From assembly GCA_021234155.1 (NCBI GenBank), contig JAJEKV010000008.1, positions 24,200,618 through 24,264,617 of the forward strand: a stretch of 64,000 nt of DNA, in the 5' to 3' direction. A program made the position numbers and the translations under genes. Below, in pieces: positions 10,601-21,145 of this stretch (position 1 is its first letter; each line of letters begins with the position of its first letter). The notes beneath the pieces are model-generated. The model saw only the letters and a program-made list of their open reading frames with translations. It made no database searches and was not told where the DNA came from. Source of the DNA: Isoetes taiwanensis (lineage: Eukaryota; Streptophyta; Lycopodiopsida; Isoetales; Isoetaceae).

Positions 10601-11510
10601 ATTACCGTGATCGGCGTCAAGCGGAAATTGACAAACTCCTTGCTGCGGGTTTGATCTATGAGGTCAAACATTACGAGTGGGTGAGCCCCATCGTCATTGC
10701 ACTCAAACACAATGGTAAGATCCGGCGTTTGCGTGGACTACGAAAACTCAATGGAGCCCGCGGGCGTGATCATTTTCCACTTCCCTTACGGACCGGGTTA
10801 CGGAAGAGGTTCTTTGGACATGAGATGTACTCCTTCATGGATGGTTTTCGGCTACAATCGGATCTCAATCAAAGAATCGATCAACTCAAGACTACCTTCA
10901 CCACCGGGTGGAGCACACTTTTTTGCCTACAAGGTGGTTCCTTTTGGATTATCAAACTCTCCATCCACGTTTCAGCGTATCATGCTCTCCGTTTTTCATG
11001 ATTTTATGAAGGAAAATCCCTTCTTGCAAATTTCAAGATGACTTCTCTGCCCTCACGGTTCCATGGCTAACCATTTGGATAAATTGGAACTTCGTCTTTG
11101 AAATGTGATGAGGTAGGCATTAGTCTCAATCCAGAAATGCACCTTTTGCGTCACCGGTGTTGTTGTTGGGACATGTGGTCGACCAAAGCGGTATCACCAC
11201 GGATCTGCCAAAATCATTTTGTGTGCTCAAGGCTCAAGCACCAGCCAATATCAAGGAAACACGCTCTTTCTTGGGTAAGGTCAATTATTACTCCACCTTC
11301 ATTCACGGACTCGCATGACCATTGCGGATCCCATTCATAAACTCACGGGTGATGAATCCACGGGCTTGGAATTCCCGGGCGGATCTTTGCTGTGAGTTGA
11401 AGCTCTTGCTTACTCGGGCCCGGTTCTTGTTCCTCCTCAATGGGACAAGCCCTTTCATGTCCATGTCGATGTCTCGGCCTTTGCTATTGGAGCTGTTCTT
11501 TCTCAAGAAT
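10601..11510 (+). pseudogene. Family A copy 2: RT and start of RNase H
   Basis: The frame opens with an EIDKLLAAGLIYEVKHYEWV segment, the typical entry to gypsy RT. It continues through SPIVIALKHNGKI, DHFPLPL, a MDGF block, the VVPFGLSNSPSTFQRIML block in a second frame, and the connection ending with VNYYSTF. HVHVDVSAFAIG-type RNase H residues precede the LINE at 11,511. It is nearly identical to 1-696 but keeps the segment 11,040-11,220 that copy 1 lacks. Frame breaks mostly coincide with short indels at GC-rich triplets. Confidence 0.82.
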
Positions 11511-11513
11511 AAT

Positions 11514-11552
<39 letters not shown>

Positions 11553-12864
11553 TTTCTAATGTGTCTAATCTCTAAGGGCCAAGAGAGGCCATGGAGCACA
11601 ATATCAAATCAATTACAAATTCAGCAATAGTGATCGATGAGTATCTCTTGCTGCGGATATAGTCCCTAATTCTATAGGAGCCATACCTAACAATGAATAG
11701 TAATCGTATTATGTATATCAAACTTCTCTACGATGTGTGTATACCACAGGCATTGTATGAGCGTATGATGCTTTCGTCTTCTCGTTGCCGAGTCACAAAT
11801 TTTACACAGCCTTGCTTCCCTAGGTGTTTTTGCCCATCGCCAACCTCTATTTCCGGCCCGATGCGGCTGGTCAACTGCACATTTCTCGAGCAATATCCTT
11901 GCATCTGATTTGTTGGCTGGCCAGTTGGCATCTGTTATGCCCCATTTTCTCGCCCATGCATGAATATTTTTCAGCCACCCTTGATCTGAACTTACCATAG
12001 CCTGGTAGGACGGGCGATCGGAACATTGCTCCTTCAGCCTGTTAAGAAAATTGATAGATTGGAAAAGAGCTTCTATCTCTAAAGGAAACATACCAGACTC
12101 CGCAAGTATAATGGCATATGGGATTTGAGCTCTGACTCCAAGCTCCTCACGCAGGAATGTCTTTTGTACTGCTTCAATCTGAGTCCATAGTCTGGCAGGA
12201 ATTTCTGGTCCCCAAATGGGTGCCCCGTAGAGCAATACCGTTTGCACCAATGTTTTGAACAAAACTTTCTTAAGTCCCCAATTTGTCAGTGAGGCTGTGC
12301 TGCATTTTGTAAGCATGCTGTACAATGCTGTCTTCCCTCCCGTGACTCGGCGTTTAATGCATTCCTTCCAGCTGTAGTTAGAGGATATGTCTACTCCAAG
12401 GTATTTGTAGTCCCCAATTTGTCAGTGAGGCTGTGCTGCATTTTGTAAGCATGCTGTACAATGCTGTCTTCCCTCCTGTGACTCGGCGTTTAATGCATTC
12501 CTTCCAGCTGTAATTAGAGGATATATCTACTCCCAGGTATTTGTAACGATCAATTTGTCTCGGTATATGTCACGATATGTAAAATTTGGCCTTTCCCTGG
12601 TACCAAAGACCATGATCTTTGTTTTTGCTACATTTACCATCATTTTCTTTTCATTACAAAAGTTTTCTAGGGTTTGTACAAGTGATCTTGCAAGATCACG
12701 CTTTTTCTTTGGCTACTAGTACCACATCATCGACGCCCTGTGATGGCGGATTATATGCGCTCCTAATTTGGTGCACTGCTAGAGATCGAGCTTTTATCCG
12801 GTCTTCGGTTCATCGATGAAAATCCCAAACAAAGTTGGAACAGCGGGCAGCCTTGGCGTACTCC
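11511..12864 (-). pseudogene. LINE fragment, copy 2 (same insertion as copy 1)
   Basis: The minus strand carries a 212-residue open stretch (12,325-11,690) with the RT thumb and connection: LTNWGLKKVLFKTLVQTVLL, LWTQIEAVQKTFLREELG, LAESGMFPLEIEALFQSINF, ARKWGITDANWPANKSDA. A partly decayed C-terminal CKICDS zinc knuckle follows. Upstream (12,865-12,330) RT remnants include DDVVLVA and KTKIMVFGT-like residues. A (TAAA)n tail lies at 11,511-11,555. The insertion sits at the same base of RNase H as in copy 1, so the LINE came before duplication of the unit. A 146-bp-offset partial repeat at 12,274/12,420 is the one local duplication here that is not 136. Confidence 0.85.
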
Positions 12865-13430
12865 CATATGATCGCTGCGACAAACCAAACCTTCGCCCGG
12901 TAGGAAACTCAATTTGGCGAGCGCCTACTGCGCCCGCAGGCGAGAAGCCTTGGGTTTAATTTTACTGCGTCCAGCGCTTCCGTCACTATCTTTTGGGCGG
13001 TCGGATCAAATTCTTTGTTGACCACCCGGGCACTTCTTTATTTGATCAACAAATCCCGCCCACGGGCGCATTGCTCGTTGGGTCCTCATACGCAAGAATT
13101 TGCACCTTTTGAAATTGTTCACAAAGGTGGCAAATCTCATGTTGTCGGATTATCTTTCACGCATCCACCACGGATGATCCCTCCACTTTGGAGTCTCGAG
13201 CGCCTTCCAGGACGCTCAACTCTTTTTTGGTCACGGCAACACCTCATTGGTTTCATGACTTTCAGTGATATCTCCTCCGCGCGCTCTTCCCCGAGAGGGC
13301 GCCACGCTCTCTCTCGGCCAAGCAACAATCCCGTCGACATCGGTTTCTCGAGGTCCGTGACTACACCATGGTTGCGGGCCATCTTTACAAAAGGGTAAGG
13401 ATACCATCCTTCGGCGCTGTGTTCTCCCTC
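12865..13430 (+). pseudogene. Family A copy 2: remainder of RNase H
   Basis: Paralogue of 2,169-2,750. Visible are a GRKLNLASAYC-like segment, RHYLLGGRIKFFVDH in broken frames, ALLYLINKSRPRAH and FAPFEIVHKGGKSHVV with the tether. The catalytic Asp of VDH is in a frame separated from the following ALLYLINK by one extra base (13,024-13,030). It is not functional as read. Confidence 0.78.
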
Positions 13431-14289
13431 ATGAGGTTCGGATATTGTTCGAGAAGCCCATGAAGGTCTCGGTGGTGGTCATTTTCATGGTGACACCACG
13501 GCACGCATAAAATCCTTCTTCTTTGGTTATTTTTGGCCCACGTTCTTCAAAAGCGCTCACGCTCCATACGCCCATACGTGTGATGCTTGCCGGCGTGTGG
13601 GGCGACCCATGACCCGTGGCGCTCTTCCCTTGGCGCCCGATCGCCCGCCCACTTCCCTTTGACCAAATGGGGCATGGATTTTGTGGGACCCCATCGATCC
13701 TCTGCGCGGCACACCCGTGCCGCTACATTCCCAGTTCTCGACTCGCTACCAAATGGGCGGAAGCTTGCGCACTTCCGGACAACAACTGCGGCAAGCACGG
13801 TAAGGTTATCTATCAACAAATCATCACGCGATTGGCTGCCCCACGGGCTGGTCGGTGATCGTGGTGTCCACTTTATCAATCATACCATCAAGGGCGGATT
13901 ATCTCGATACAACATCACAAGAGCACACCTTACTATCCTCAAAGGGAATGGTTTGGCGAAAGCACCAACAAAACTCGGTCACAATTCTCAAGAAAATTTG
14001 TGGCCTTCACCTTGGTGGCAAACCAAGCTTCCTCTTTGTTCTTTGGGCTTACAATACTTGTTTCAAAATAGCTCGGGTCACCTCCTTTCAAATTGGTTTA
14101 TGGTCAAGAAGCTCTCATGCCTTTTGAGTACATTCTCCCCACCATGACAAACGGCTGAAGACAAAAACATTCAACGAAGGAGATTTGGTTCTTCTTTATG
14201 ATTCTCGGTACAAAAATTTTCCGGGTAAACTTAAGTTTCGTTGGCTTGGACCTTATCAAATTGTTCAAGTGGTTCGACCCAGCGTTTTC
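13431..14289 (+). pseudogene. Family A copy 2: integrase (truncated)
   Basis: HHCC region (EAHEGLGGGHFHGDTT near 13,455), a MDFVGP core, the GDRGVHFINHTIK second-Asp block (13,855) and the LWAYNTCFKIA and KTFNEGDLVLLYDSRYKNF blocks are present in several frames. About 135 bp between 14,136 and 14,150 is missing relative to copy 1. Homology to copy 1 ends at 14,289. The next 86 bp (14,290-14,375) is an offset-136 duplicate of 14,154, and unrelated sequence follows. Confidence 0.78.
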
Positions 14290-14375
14290 GCTGAAGACAA
14301 AAACATTCAACGAAGGAGATTTGGTTCTTCTTTATGATTCTCGGTACAAAAATTTTCCGGGTAAACTTAAGTTTC

Positions 14376-17300
14376 GTTTTCATTGCAGACAGAATCATGA
14401 CAATGGATTGGGCTGGCATAAGAACATGGCATTGGGTTGTCCACTCCATCCGCCCCTCCTGTGCACACTTTGCAGAGTAGGTTGAAAAGTGTTGGGACCT
14501 AACTGTAGCCCGCCGGATGCATAGACAGAATCATGACAATGGATTGGGCTGGCATAAGAACATGGCATTGGGTTGTCCACTCCATCCGCCCCTCCTGTGC
14601 ACACTTTGCAGAGTAGGTTGAAAAGTGTTGGGACCTAACTGTAGCCCGCCGGATGCATAGCCAAAGGGGCTATTCCTGAGTTGCATCTCCCGGTTCGATG
14701 GGGCGGTAGGGATCACTCCCACGAGATCTCCATCTTGACCCAAGGTGACTAGAGGGCCCTTTGCCCGTGTTCGACTTAACCCAGCAGGCTGAACTCCACC
14801 CACGGGTGTCAGGCCCATGCCTCACCCACACTCGGTGGCAAGCCATTAGACCTAGTCACTCACGATCCCGGTAGGAGCATCATCTACTAAGCTTTAAGTC
14901 TCTACCCCCCTTCCCAATACAATGAGTCCACAGAATGCATCCGTCCATCATATCAACATAAGTAATAAGAACTAATCTATCTCATAGAGTTAGGTTCTTT
15001 AGTTAGAGTCAATCTCAGGATCTGCTTGGCTACTAAGGGTGATTTAATAGGCTAAACCTACTGGTTCGAAGGCTGGAATGAGGTTTAGGCTATTCAATCA
15101 ATAAGAACTAATCTATCTCATAGAGTTAGGTTCTTTAGTTAGAGTCAATCTCAGGATCTGCTTGGCTACTAAGGGTGATTTAATAGGCTAAACCTACTGG
15201 TTCGGGCAGATCGTGGGAGTTGGAATTGACTCCTCAGGCACGCGAATCGGAGCTCGGAAGGTCTGTGGGCGAAAAAGGAAAAGTTAGGGTTTGGTTACCT
15301 TACATAGGCTCCCAGTTAGGGTTAGGGTTTCCATGACCCTTGGTCTACCTTTAATGGGTTAAAGGTCTTAAGTGCGCACATTGTTAAGTGTGCGCACCCT
15401 TGCAAGTTGTCCCCTAGGGCGCCCTTGCTTGGGTATACGTCGGCCTCCCAGTTAGGGTTAGGGTTTCCATGACCCTTGGTCTACCTTTAATGGGTTAAAG
15501 GGGGACCGTATATCGTACTGGAACGTCACAATAAGCTTTTCCTATGGGGAGGAAAATGCGAGACCTCCTATGTATTCTTGTATAATGTATCTAGACATGC
15601 TACATGCTTGGATACCATGGTTATGTGTCAAGGTTACATTATGTTAGCATGTATTTGTTAAATATTTGACATCATATTGTGGTAGAACGTGAATGTGATC
15701 TTTTCTCTATGATATCATTGCAAGTGTTAGCATTATTCCTAATAAATGCATAGAAAATGCATTGAATTATGCCTCTTGATTCTTGGATCATACGATGATA
15801 AATATGGTTTAAACTCTGGCATGTGGGGCATGTGCTAAATTCTTGGCTGACACATGAGTGCATAATCTCCGGGGCCGGAGTCCATTTGCGGTGGCTTGGA
15901 CTCGTGGTTGTTTCTTGTTCTTGACATAGAGTGTTGTGACTTTAACGAGGGTGCTCCGTCGCGCTACATGGCTTGGAACTGGTCCCCTAGCGCTGGACGC
16001 AGGCTAGGAGGGTGTGTCCATTTGCGGTGGCTTGGACTCGTGGTTGTTTCTTGTTCTTGACATAGAGTGTTGTGACTTTAACGAGGGTGCTCCGTCGCGC
16101 TACATGGCTTGGAACTGGTCCCCTAGCGCTGGACGCAGGCATCTCTTGGTTATTGTAAGGTTATGACATGTGCATTTACAACTTATTTGGATGGCTTGAT
16201 GATGTTTTGATTCTTATTATCATTGTTCATATTATGTGCTAATACCGCATTGCCAGTTTCTAGCATAGGGGGATTCTTAGGTGAGGCAGCTAAGTCTGAG
16301 AATTATTCCATTTACAACTTATTTGGATGGCTTGATGATGTTTTGATTCTTATTATCATTGTTCATATTATGTGCTAATACCGCATTGCCAGTTTCTAGC
16401 ATAGGGGGATTCTTAGGTGAGGCAGCTAAGTCTGAGAATTATTCTTGTGCTTGGTACATCGTACATGTTTCTTGTTGATTATTGCATCATTTTCTAAATG
16501 CCTCAAACCCCCGCGTAGTCTTTAAGACTAACTCCCGTGTTCATGGTGTAAGCAATTTCAAAAGTAGCGAATATAGCGGGATAATTTGGGCACTGGTGGG
16601 TGCGATCTTCACTTATTGGGAATCTGTATGCCTTTAGAAAGGCCTTATCATTTCTGGAGCTTATAGATATTAAGCGCATATCATTATCTTATATCGAAAA
16701 GAGTGTTATACAATTATGTTTCAAATATATATGTACTAGCTGTGGATTTGAAGACAAAGATTTTACCAAGATTTCTTGATGGGATTGCGTCATTCAACTC
16801 ATGCACATGCATACTAATTTGACATTGACTCATGCAAGATTAGATGGGATTCATGTAGAGATGATGATCTAGAATGTGCGACAGATCTGTCAAGTATGGA
16901 AATGTAATGACATGATATCCTAGTATATGGTAGATTATAAATTTCAGCTGAGATTATTGGTTATTGGATGGTGATAATGTTTCAAATCATGTAGAGATGA
17001 TGATCTAGAATGTGCGACAGATCTGTCAAGTATGGAAATGTAATGACATGATATCCCAGTGAAGTTGAATGATGTGAAGGTATGGTTTTTACATTTGCTT
17101 ATTTTCTCTACAATTGGTAGTTGGAGGAGTGATAGACCCTAATGGCAAATGATGAAGGGCGCTAAGTGCAAAAGAATGTCAAAGCAGAATTTCATTATGT
17201 ATGAAGGTGAGCTTTCCTTATCATATCGGATGAATTGTTTTTGCATTACGGAGATATTAAATGGCTTGCTAGTAATGGGCCTAGATATTTGAGTATGAGA

Positions 17301-18639
17301 TGTTAATATATTCTCGCATGTTCTTGTTGAATCATTTTGAAGGTGAGCTTTCCTTATCATATCGGATGAATTGTTTTTGCATTACGGAGATATTAATGAG
17401 GTTAAGTTTGCCTGGATTGCATTTGATAGTTCAAGTTGTCAAGATGGCTAGTTTGGGCATCTTGTAAAGATAGTTATGGCATTGATTGACATAGAAGAAA
17501 ATGCCATTATTTTATACAACGACTCTATTTTGAGATTAAAGCTTTGCCTGGATTGCATTTGATAGTTCAAGTTGTCAAGATGGCTAGTTTGGGCATCTTG
17601 TAAAGATAGTTATGGCATTGATTGACATAGAAGAAAATGCCATTATTTTATACAACGACTCTATTTTGAGATTAAAGCTATGTGCATGTTCTTGTATAAA
17701 AGCGGTCATCTTAAACATTTGATCAAGATAGGTTGAGAAATAACTTGAGCTATGTTGGATGTATAGTAGAATATAGATTTTGTCCATGTTGCAAATGCTA
17801 ATTGAAATAGCCATATCATTGGTGGTAGGAAGCATTAGTGGCAGACATAACAGTGGAACCTAAAAGTATAAGGACATACCTGAGCTGAGGTGGAAGGAAA
17901 TGTTACAGCAAGGTGAAATGCCACATTTGAAATTATATAATTTGATAGGAAGTTACTACAGCAATAAGCTCAAGAAGTTGGGGTTATTGCCCATATACTT
18001 GTGCTCTCTTATCGAGTCGTTTGAGGGATATATTGAAAGGATGTTAATTTCATCACAATATATCAAGGAAAGTAAGCATCTGTTGGGGATTGCATCATTG
18101 GATCCTTGCTAGTGATGGAAGGAATCTTAATGGTTTGAATGGTTTATATTAGTTCGACGTATTCTATCCCGGGTTAGTAAAGGAGCTAATTGGATTATAT
18201 AAGGAAAGTAAGCATCTGTTGGGGATTGCATCATTGGATCCTTGCTAGTGATGGAAGGAATCTTAATGGTTTGAATGGTTTATATTAGTTCGACGTATTC
18301 TATCCCGGGGAAATTAACCTATATGTAATGGGCATGGGCAGGTGAGCAATGTCTATCGAGATTACTTTTATAGCTTAAGGAATTTGATAAGTATTTCATG
18401 TGTTAAATAGGCTTCTTTGAGAGAACCTATATTGTAGACTATGATTGTAATCCTCTTATATTGATTATCTGTTCTTTAGAGCCTTGAGATACCCAGATTG
18501 GGGGACTAGCTTAAGGAATTTGATAAGTATTTCATGTGTTAAATAGGCTTCTTTGAGAGAACCTATATTGTAGACTATGATTGTAATCCTCTTATATTGA
18601 TTATCTGTTCTTTAGAGCCTTGAGATACCCAGATTGGGG
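14376..18639. other. Gene-free stretch, 14.4-18.6 kb
   Basis: No protein family is recognisable in any frame. The first part (14,387-14,950) is GC-rich and could be an LTR or other repeat end; its ancestry is not clear. From 15,540 on it is AT-rich. The main structure is ten or so offset-136 duplicates (14,387; 14,964; 15,310; 15,881; 16,173; 16,851; 17,203; 17,410; 18,065; 18,371). A 70-residue plus-strand frame at 17,900-18,112 has no recognisable motif. Confidence 0.6.
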
Positions 18640-18975
18640 GACACAACTATGTATCCTACTATCGGCAAAGCATCTGATATATGAACATGAATCAAGAGTA
18701 CAATGGCCTGAAGGCAAGCAGGAACATGAGACAGATGCCTAGAAGGCTCAAGACTGGCATTGAACTAGAATGATTCAACAAGAAGGGGATGCCTCCTTAT
18801 ATATCTACGGGATCATGCCACTTCAATGGATGAGATCATGCCAAGTGTCGTGCATGCATGGGTTCTAGAATATTCTAGAACCTCCTAGACACAGCCCCAC
18901 ATATGAGAAAGACATGAATGTCTTTAACAAATATTGGTAGTGCGCTTGGCAAAGGTATGTGACTTACAACTGGAA
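18640..18975 (-). repeat. 3' LTR of family B
   Basis: This segment is homologous to the reverse complement of 30,640-31,003 and partly to 30,080-30,335. Shared blocks are GCATGCACGACACTTGGCAT, ATATATAAGGAG (TATA, near 18,800) and TCTTGTTGAATCATT. It lies about 100 bp beyond the integrase stop codon at 19,074, as a 3' LTR should. The outer boundary is uncertain because of an offset-136 duplicate at 18,371/18,507. Confidence 0.65.
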
Positions 18976-19073
18976 GGTTGCAAGTTCAAACCTTGTCCTT
19001 TTGCATCCGTCTGACGATCACCTTTTGTACATACAAGTATAATATTCGTATGATACGAATATCCGTATGGTCG

Positions 19074-19709
19074 TCATACTATTCCCCTCCTACGACGGCG
19101 ACGAGTCCTTGGAGCTGGGGCCGGAGTACTCAAACTTGGCTTATCCAGGTAACGTCGGTGAAACTCCGCAATTTTATCAGGAGCATTAGTCAGATTCTCG
19201 GCAGGCTTCCAGGTTCTACTTGGCGAGTAACCTTCCCAATCGACAAAGAAATGCAATCGTCTATGAAGAAACTTAGATTCCAGAATCTCTCGAACCTCGA
19301 ACTCCTCATGATCATCAATTTCTACTGGTGGTGGCTGCGGAGGAACGCGATCCGGGAAAGTATTAACTATGTAGGGCTCCAATAGAGAAACATGAAATAC
19401 TGGATGGAGCCGAACAACTGGAGAGAGCTCGAGCCGAAATGCCACATTGTTGATCTGAGTCGTGATTCGATAAGAACCAAGGCGACGATAGTCAAGCTTG
19501 TTGCAGGGTTGTGTAGGGGAGGTCCCTATGAAGAAGCCAAACAAAGTCACCAACGTGAAATTTGGAAGCTTCCTGCCGATGCAAATCGTCATAATGCCAA
19601 TAGCGTTCTTGTGCTTGGTGAAGATGATGTTGAAGATCTGATTGAAGAGCCTGGAGTTTCTCAAGTTGAGACTCGGCACTAAGATTGACAGAGTCACCGC
19701 CAGCGACAC
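19074..19709 (-). pseudogene. Family B integrase C-terminus with chromodomain
   Basis: A 211-residue frame carries the integrase C-terminal domain (RRLGSYRITTQINNVAFRLE, VHPVFHVSLLEPYI, with an Arg-Leu-His variant) and then the chromodomain: EFEVREILESKF, LHFFVDWEGYSPSRTWKPAE and NAPDKIAEFHRRY. The aromatic cage positions are largely present (Phe/Tyr-like in EFEV, Trp in DWEGY, Trp in TWKP). The stop at 19,074 follows a basic tail. The chromodomain would direct integration to marked chromatin. The first 70 residues are out of frame with the core. Confidence 0.88.
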
Positions 19710-19949
19710 TAAGGGACCAACGAGGATGCTGACCAGAGTTCAGAAAGAACAGAGTCTAGCTAATGGAAGCATGTACGGAGTTATTATAGGAAAACTCAGC
19801 TAATGGAAGATAATCGACCCAATCATTCTGCTAATAACTGATAAAGCACCTTTAATATTGCTTCATAGTCTGATTAGTGCACTCTGCCTGCCCATTACTT
19901 TCTAGATGATGACCAGATGTCAGTCGATATGCAATAACTCCAAAAGCCG

Positions 19950-20300
19950 CTTCCAAAAACCTGGGATGAACTACGGTCCACGATCGTTGACGACAGTATC
20001 GGGCAAGCCGTGAAGTCTGACTACTTCACGAAGGCGAAGATCCGTTATTCCCTCACTGGTGATGGTGATGTTGTAGGGAATAAAATGAGCCATCTTAGAG
20101 AAACGATCAACAACAACCATGATGGCATCATAACCCCAAGAGAATGGCAGCTCCAGAATAAAGTCTATAGAAATGCTCTTCCTAGGTCCATCTAGTACTG
20201 ACAGTGTTTGAAGAAGACCATGAGGAAGATGCCTTGGAACCTTCACTCGACATCAGATATCACAGGATCGAATAAAAGCTTCGATAGAGCAACGAAACCT
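19950..20300 (-). pseudogene. Family B integrase catalytic core
   Basis: The frame begins near VPRHLPHGLLQTL (the inter-domain linker) and contains SISIDFILELPFS (first catalytic Asp), GYDAIMVVVDRFSKMAHF (the invariant VDRFSK block) and LPDTVVNDRGP (second catalytic Asp). It stops at 19,971. The segment with the third acidic residue (19,700-19,950) is present only in scrambled frames. Confidence 0.85.
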
Positions 20301-20399
20301 AGGCCACCAATACTCTCAACTAATAAGTTCAAGAGTCTTGGCTACTCCAAAGTGTCCGGCCATAGGTGAATCATGGCAAGCTGGGAGAACCCGAAGCCT

Positions 20400-20770
20400 A
20401 GAAGCACCATCTGGCACATATAGAAGCCTATCAGAGAACATGAGTCATGTCCCAACTAATAAGTTCAAGAGTCTTGGCTACTCCAAAGTGTCCGGCCATA
20501 GGTGAATCATGGCAGATGTAAGAATACATCTTGAGCCAATGGATCAGAGGGCAGAGATGCTCGAACAGACTCGAACAAGGCCATACATGAGGCCTCTCGA
20601 ACAAAGTGAGGGCCATAAGCTGGAACCCATCAGGCCGTAGAATAACCTGTGATTGCTGATCAAATGCAGGATCACCTAGCTTGGGCTCAAGGTAGGAGGG
20701 TCGAGACAAGGCATCAAGCTTCGCTTGGAGGGATCCAGGATGGTATGTTTTGGGTCTAGGTTCGGGAACT
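20400..20770 (-). pseudogene. Family B RNase H end and integrase zinc-binding region
   Basis: Minus strand reads a YHPGSLQAKLDALSRPSYLE segment (the GxxNxxADALSR landmark closing RNase H) and continues with QVILRPDGFQLMAL. HDSPMAGHFGVAKTLELI then gives the His pair of the HHCC domain. An offset-136 duplicate (20,317/20,453) overwrites part of the zinc-binding region, so its Cys pair is only seen further down. Family B resumes here immediately beyond the family A LTR. Confidence 0.82.
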
Positions 20771-20787
20771 CCTGCAAGACAGCCCTC

Positions 20788-21145
20788 TGTGAGGACCCTT
20801 GGATCAAACAGGAGAATCCGGGAGCTGTGTCATGCGGGATTTGCAAAAGAACAAGGAAAAGAAAACAAGAACAAAAGAAGAACACAATGGTGTGAAGAAA
20901 ACTTCTTGATATCAATCAGAATACATGAGCTCTCACAATTGAGAGAGAAAATGATGGAGACAAGAACCAAAACTCATCTAGCCTTCAAATGCTAGCTCTA
21001 CTCATATATATAGTACAATGGCCTTTGGCCCAATATAGATACTCTGACAGATCTCGGTGCCGACTCCTGAAGGAGGCCTGATTTGTAGGAATGCTGGCGG
21101 TGCCTCTTGAAATTCCTGGAATCACGCTGATGCCGACAGACCGTC
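20788..21145 (-). repeat. 3' LTR of A3
   Basis: Homologous to 6,727-7,086 (reverse orientation). It includes the TATA box (TATATATATGAG, about 21,003-21,014), a pyrimidine-rich leader and CA at the putative 3' end (20,788; GGGTCCTCACA). A purine-rich AAAGAAGAAGCCGAGAA stretch just upstream (about 21,158-21,175 on the plus strand) is a plausible polypurine tract. Confidence 0.62.

Larger units (their letters stand above)
1..14289 (+). mobile_element. Family A Ty3/gypsy (Tat/Athila-like) tandem array
   Basis: The sequence starting at 1 recurs at 10,683, so the unit is about 10,682 bp. The order is RT, RNase H, integrase, accessory ORF, LTR (6.7-7.1 kb), gag, protease, then RT, RNase H and integrase again. 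A single LTR lies between accessory ORF and gag, as expected when two gypsy copies share one LTR after unequal recombination. The RT keeps a MDGFSGYNQI-like block, and an extra ORF sits between integrase and 3' LTR. Both are known traits of the Tat/Athila side of plant gypsy elements. Every gene has frameshifts, and the window cuts the first copy. Copy 1 lost about 170 bp near 400 and copy 2 lost about 135 bp of integrase near 14,140. Confidence 0.8.

Noticed and set aside
15311-15480. GTTAGGGTTAGGGTTT as telomeric repeat
   Set aside because: Only two to three GTTAGGG units, present twice because of an offset-136 copy (15,310/15,446). Too short for an interstitial telomere.
14960-18640. Long-period tandem repeats as a satellite or centromere array
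   Set aside because: Each repeated block is a different sequence; only the 136 offset is constant. There is no repeated monomer.
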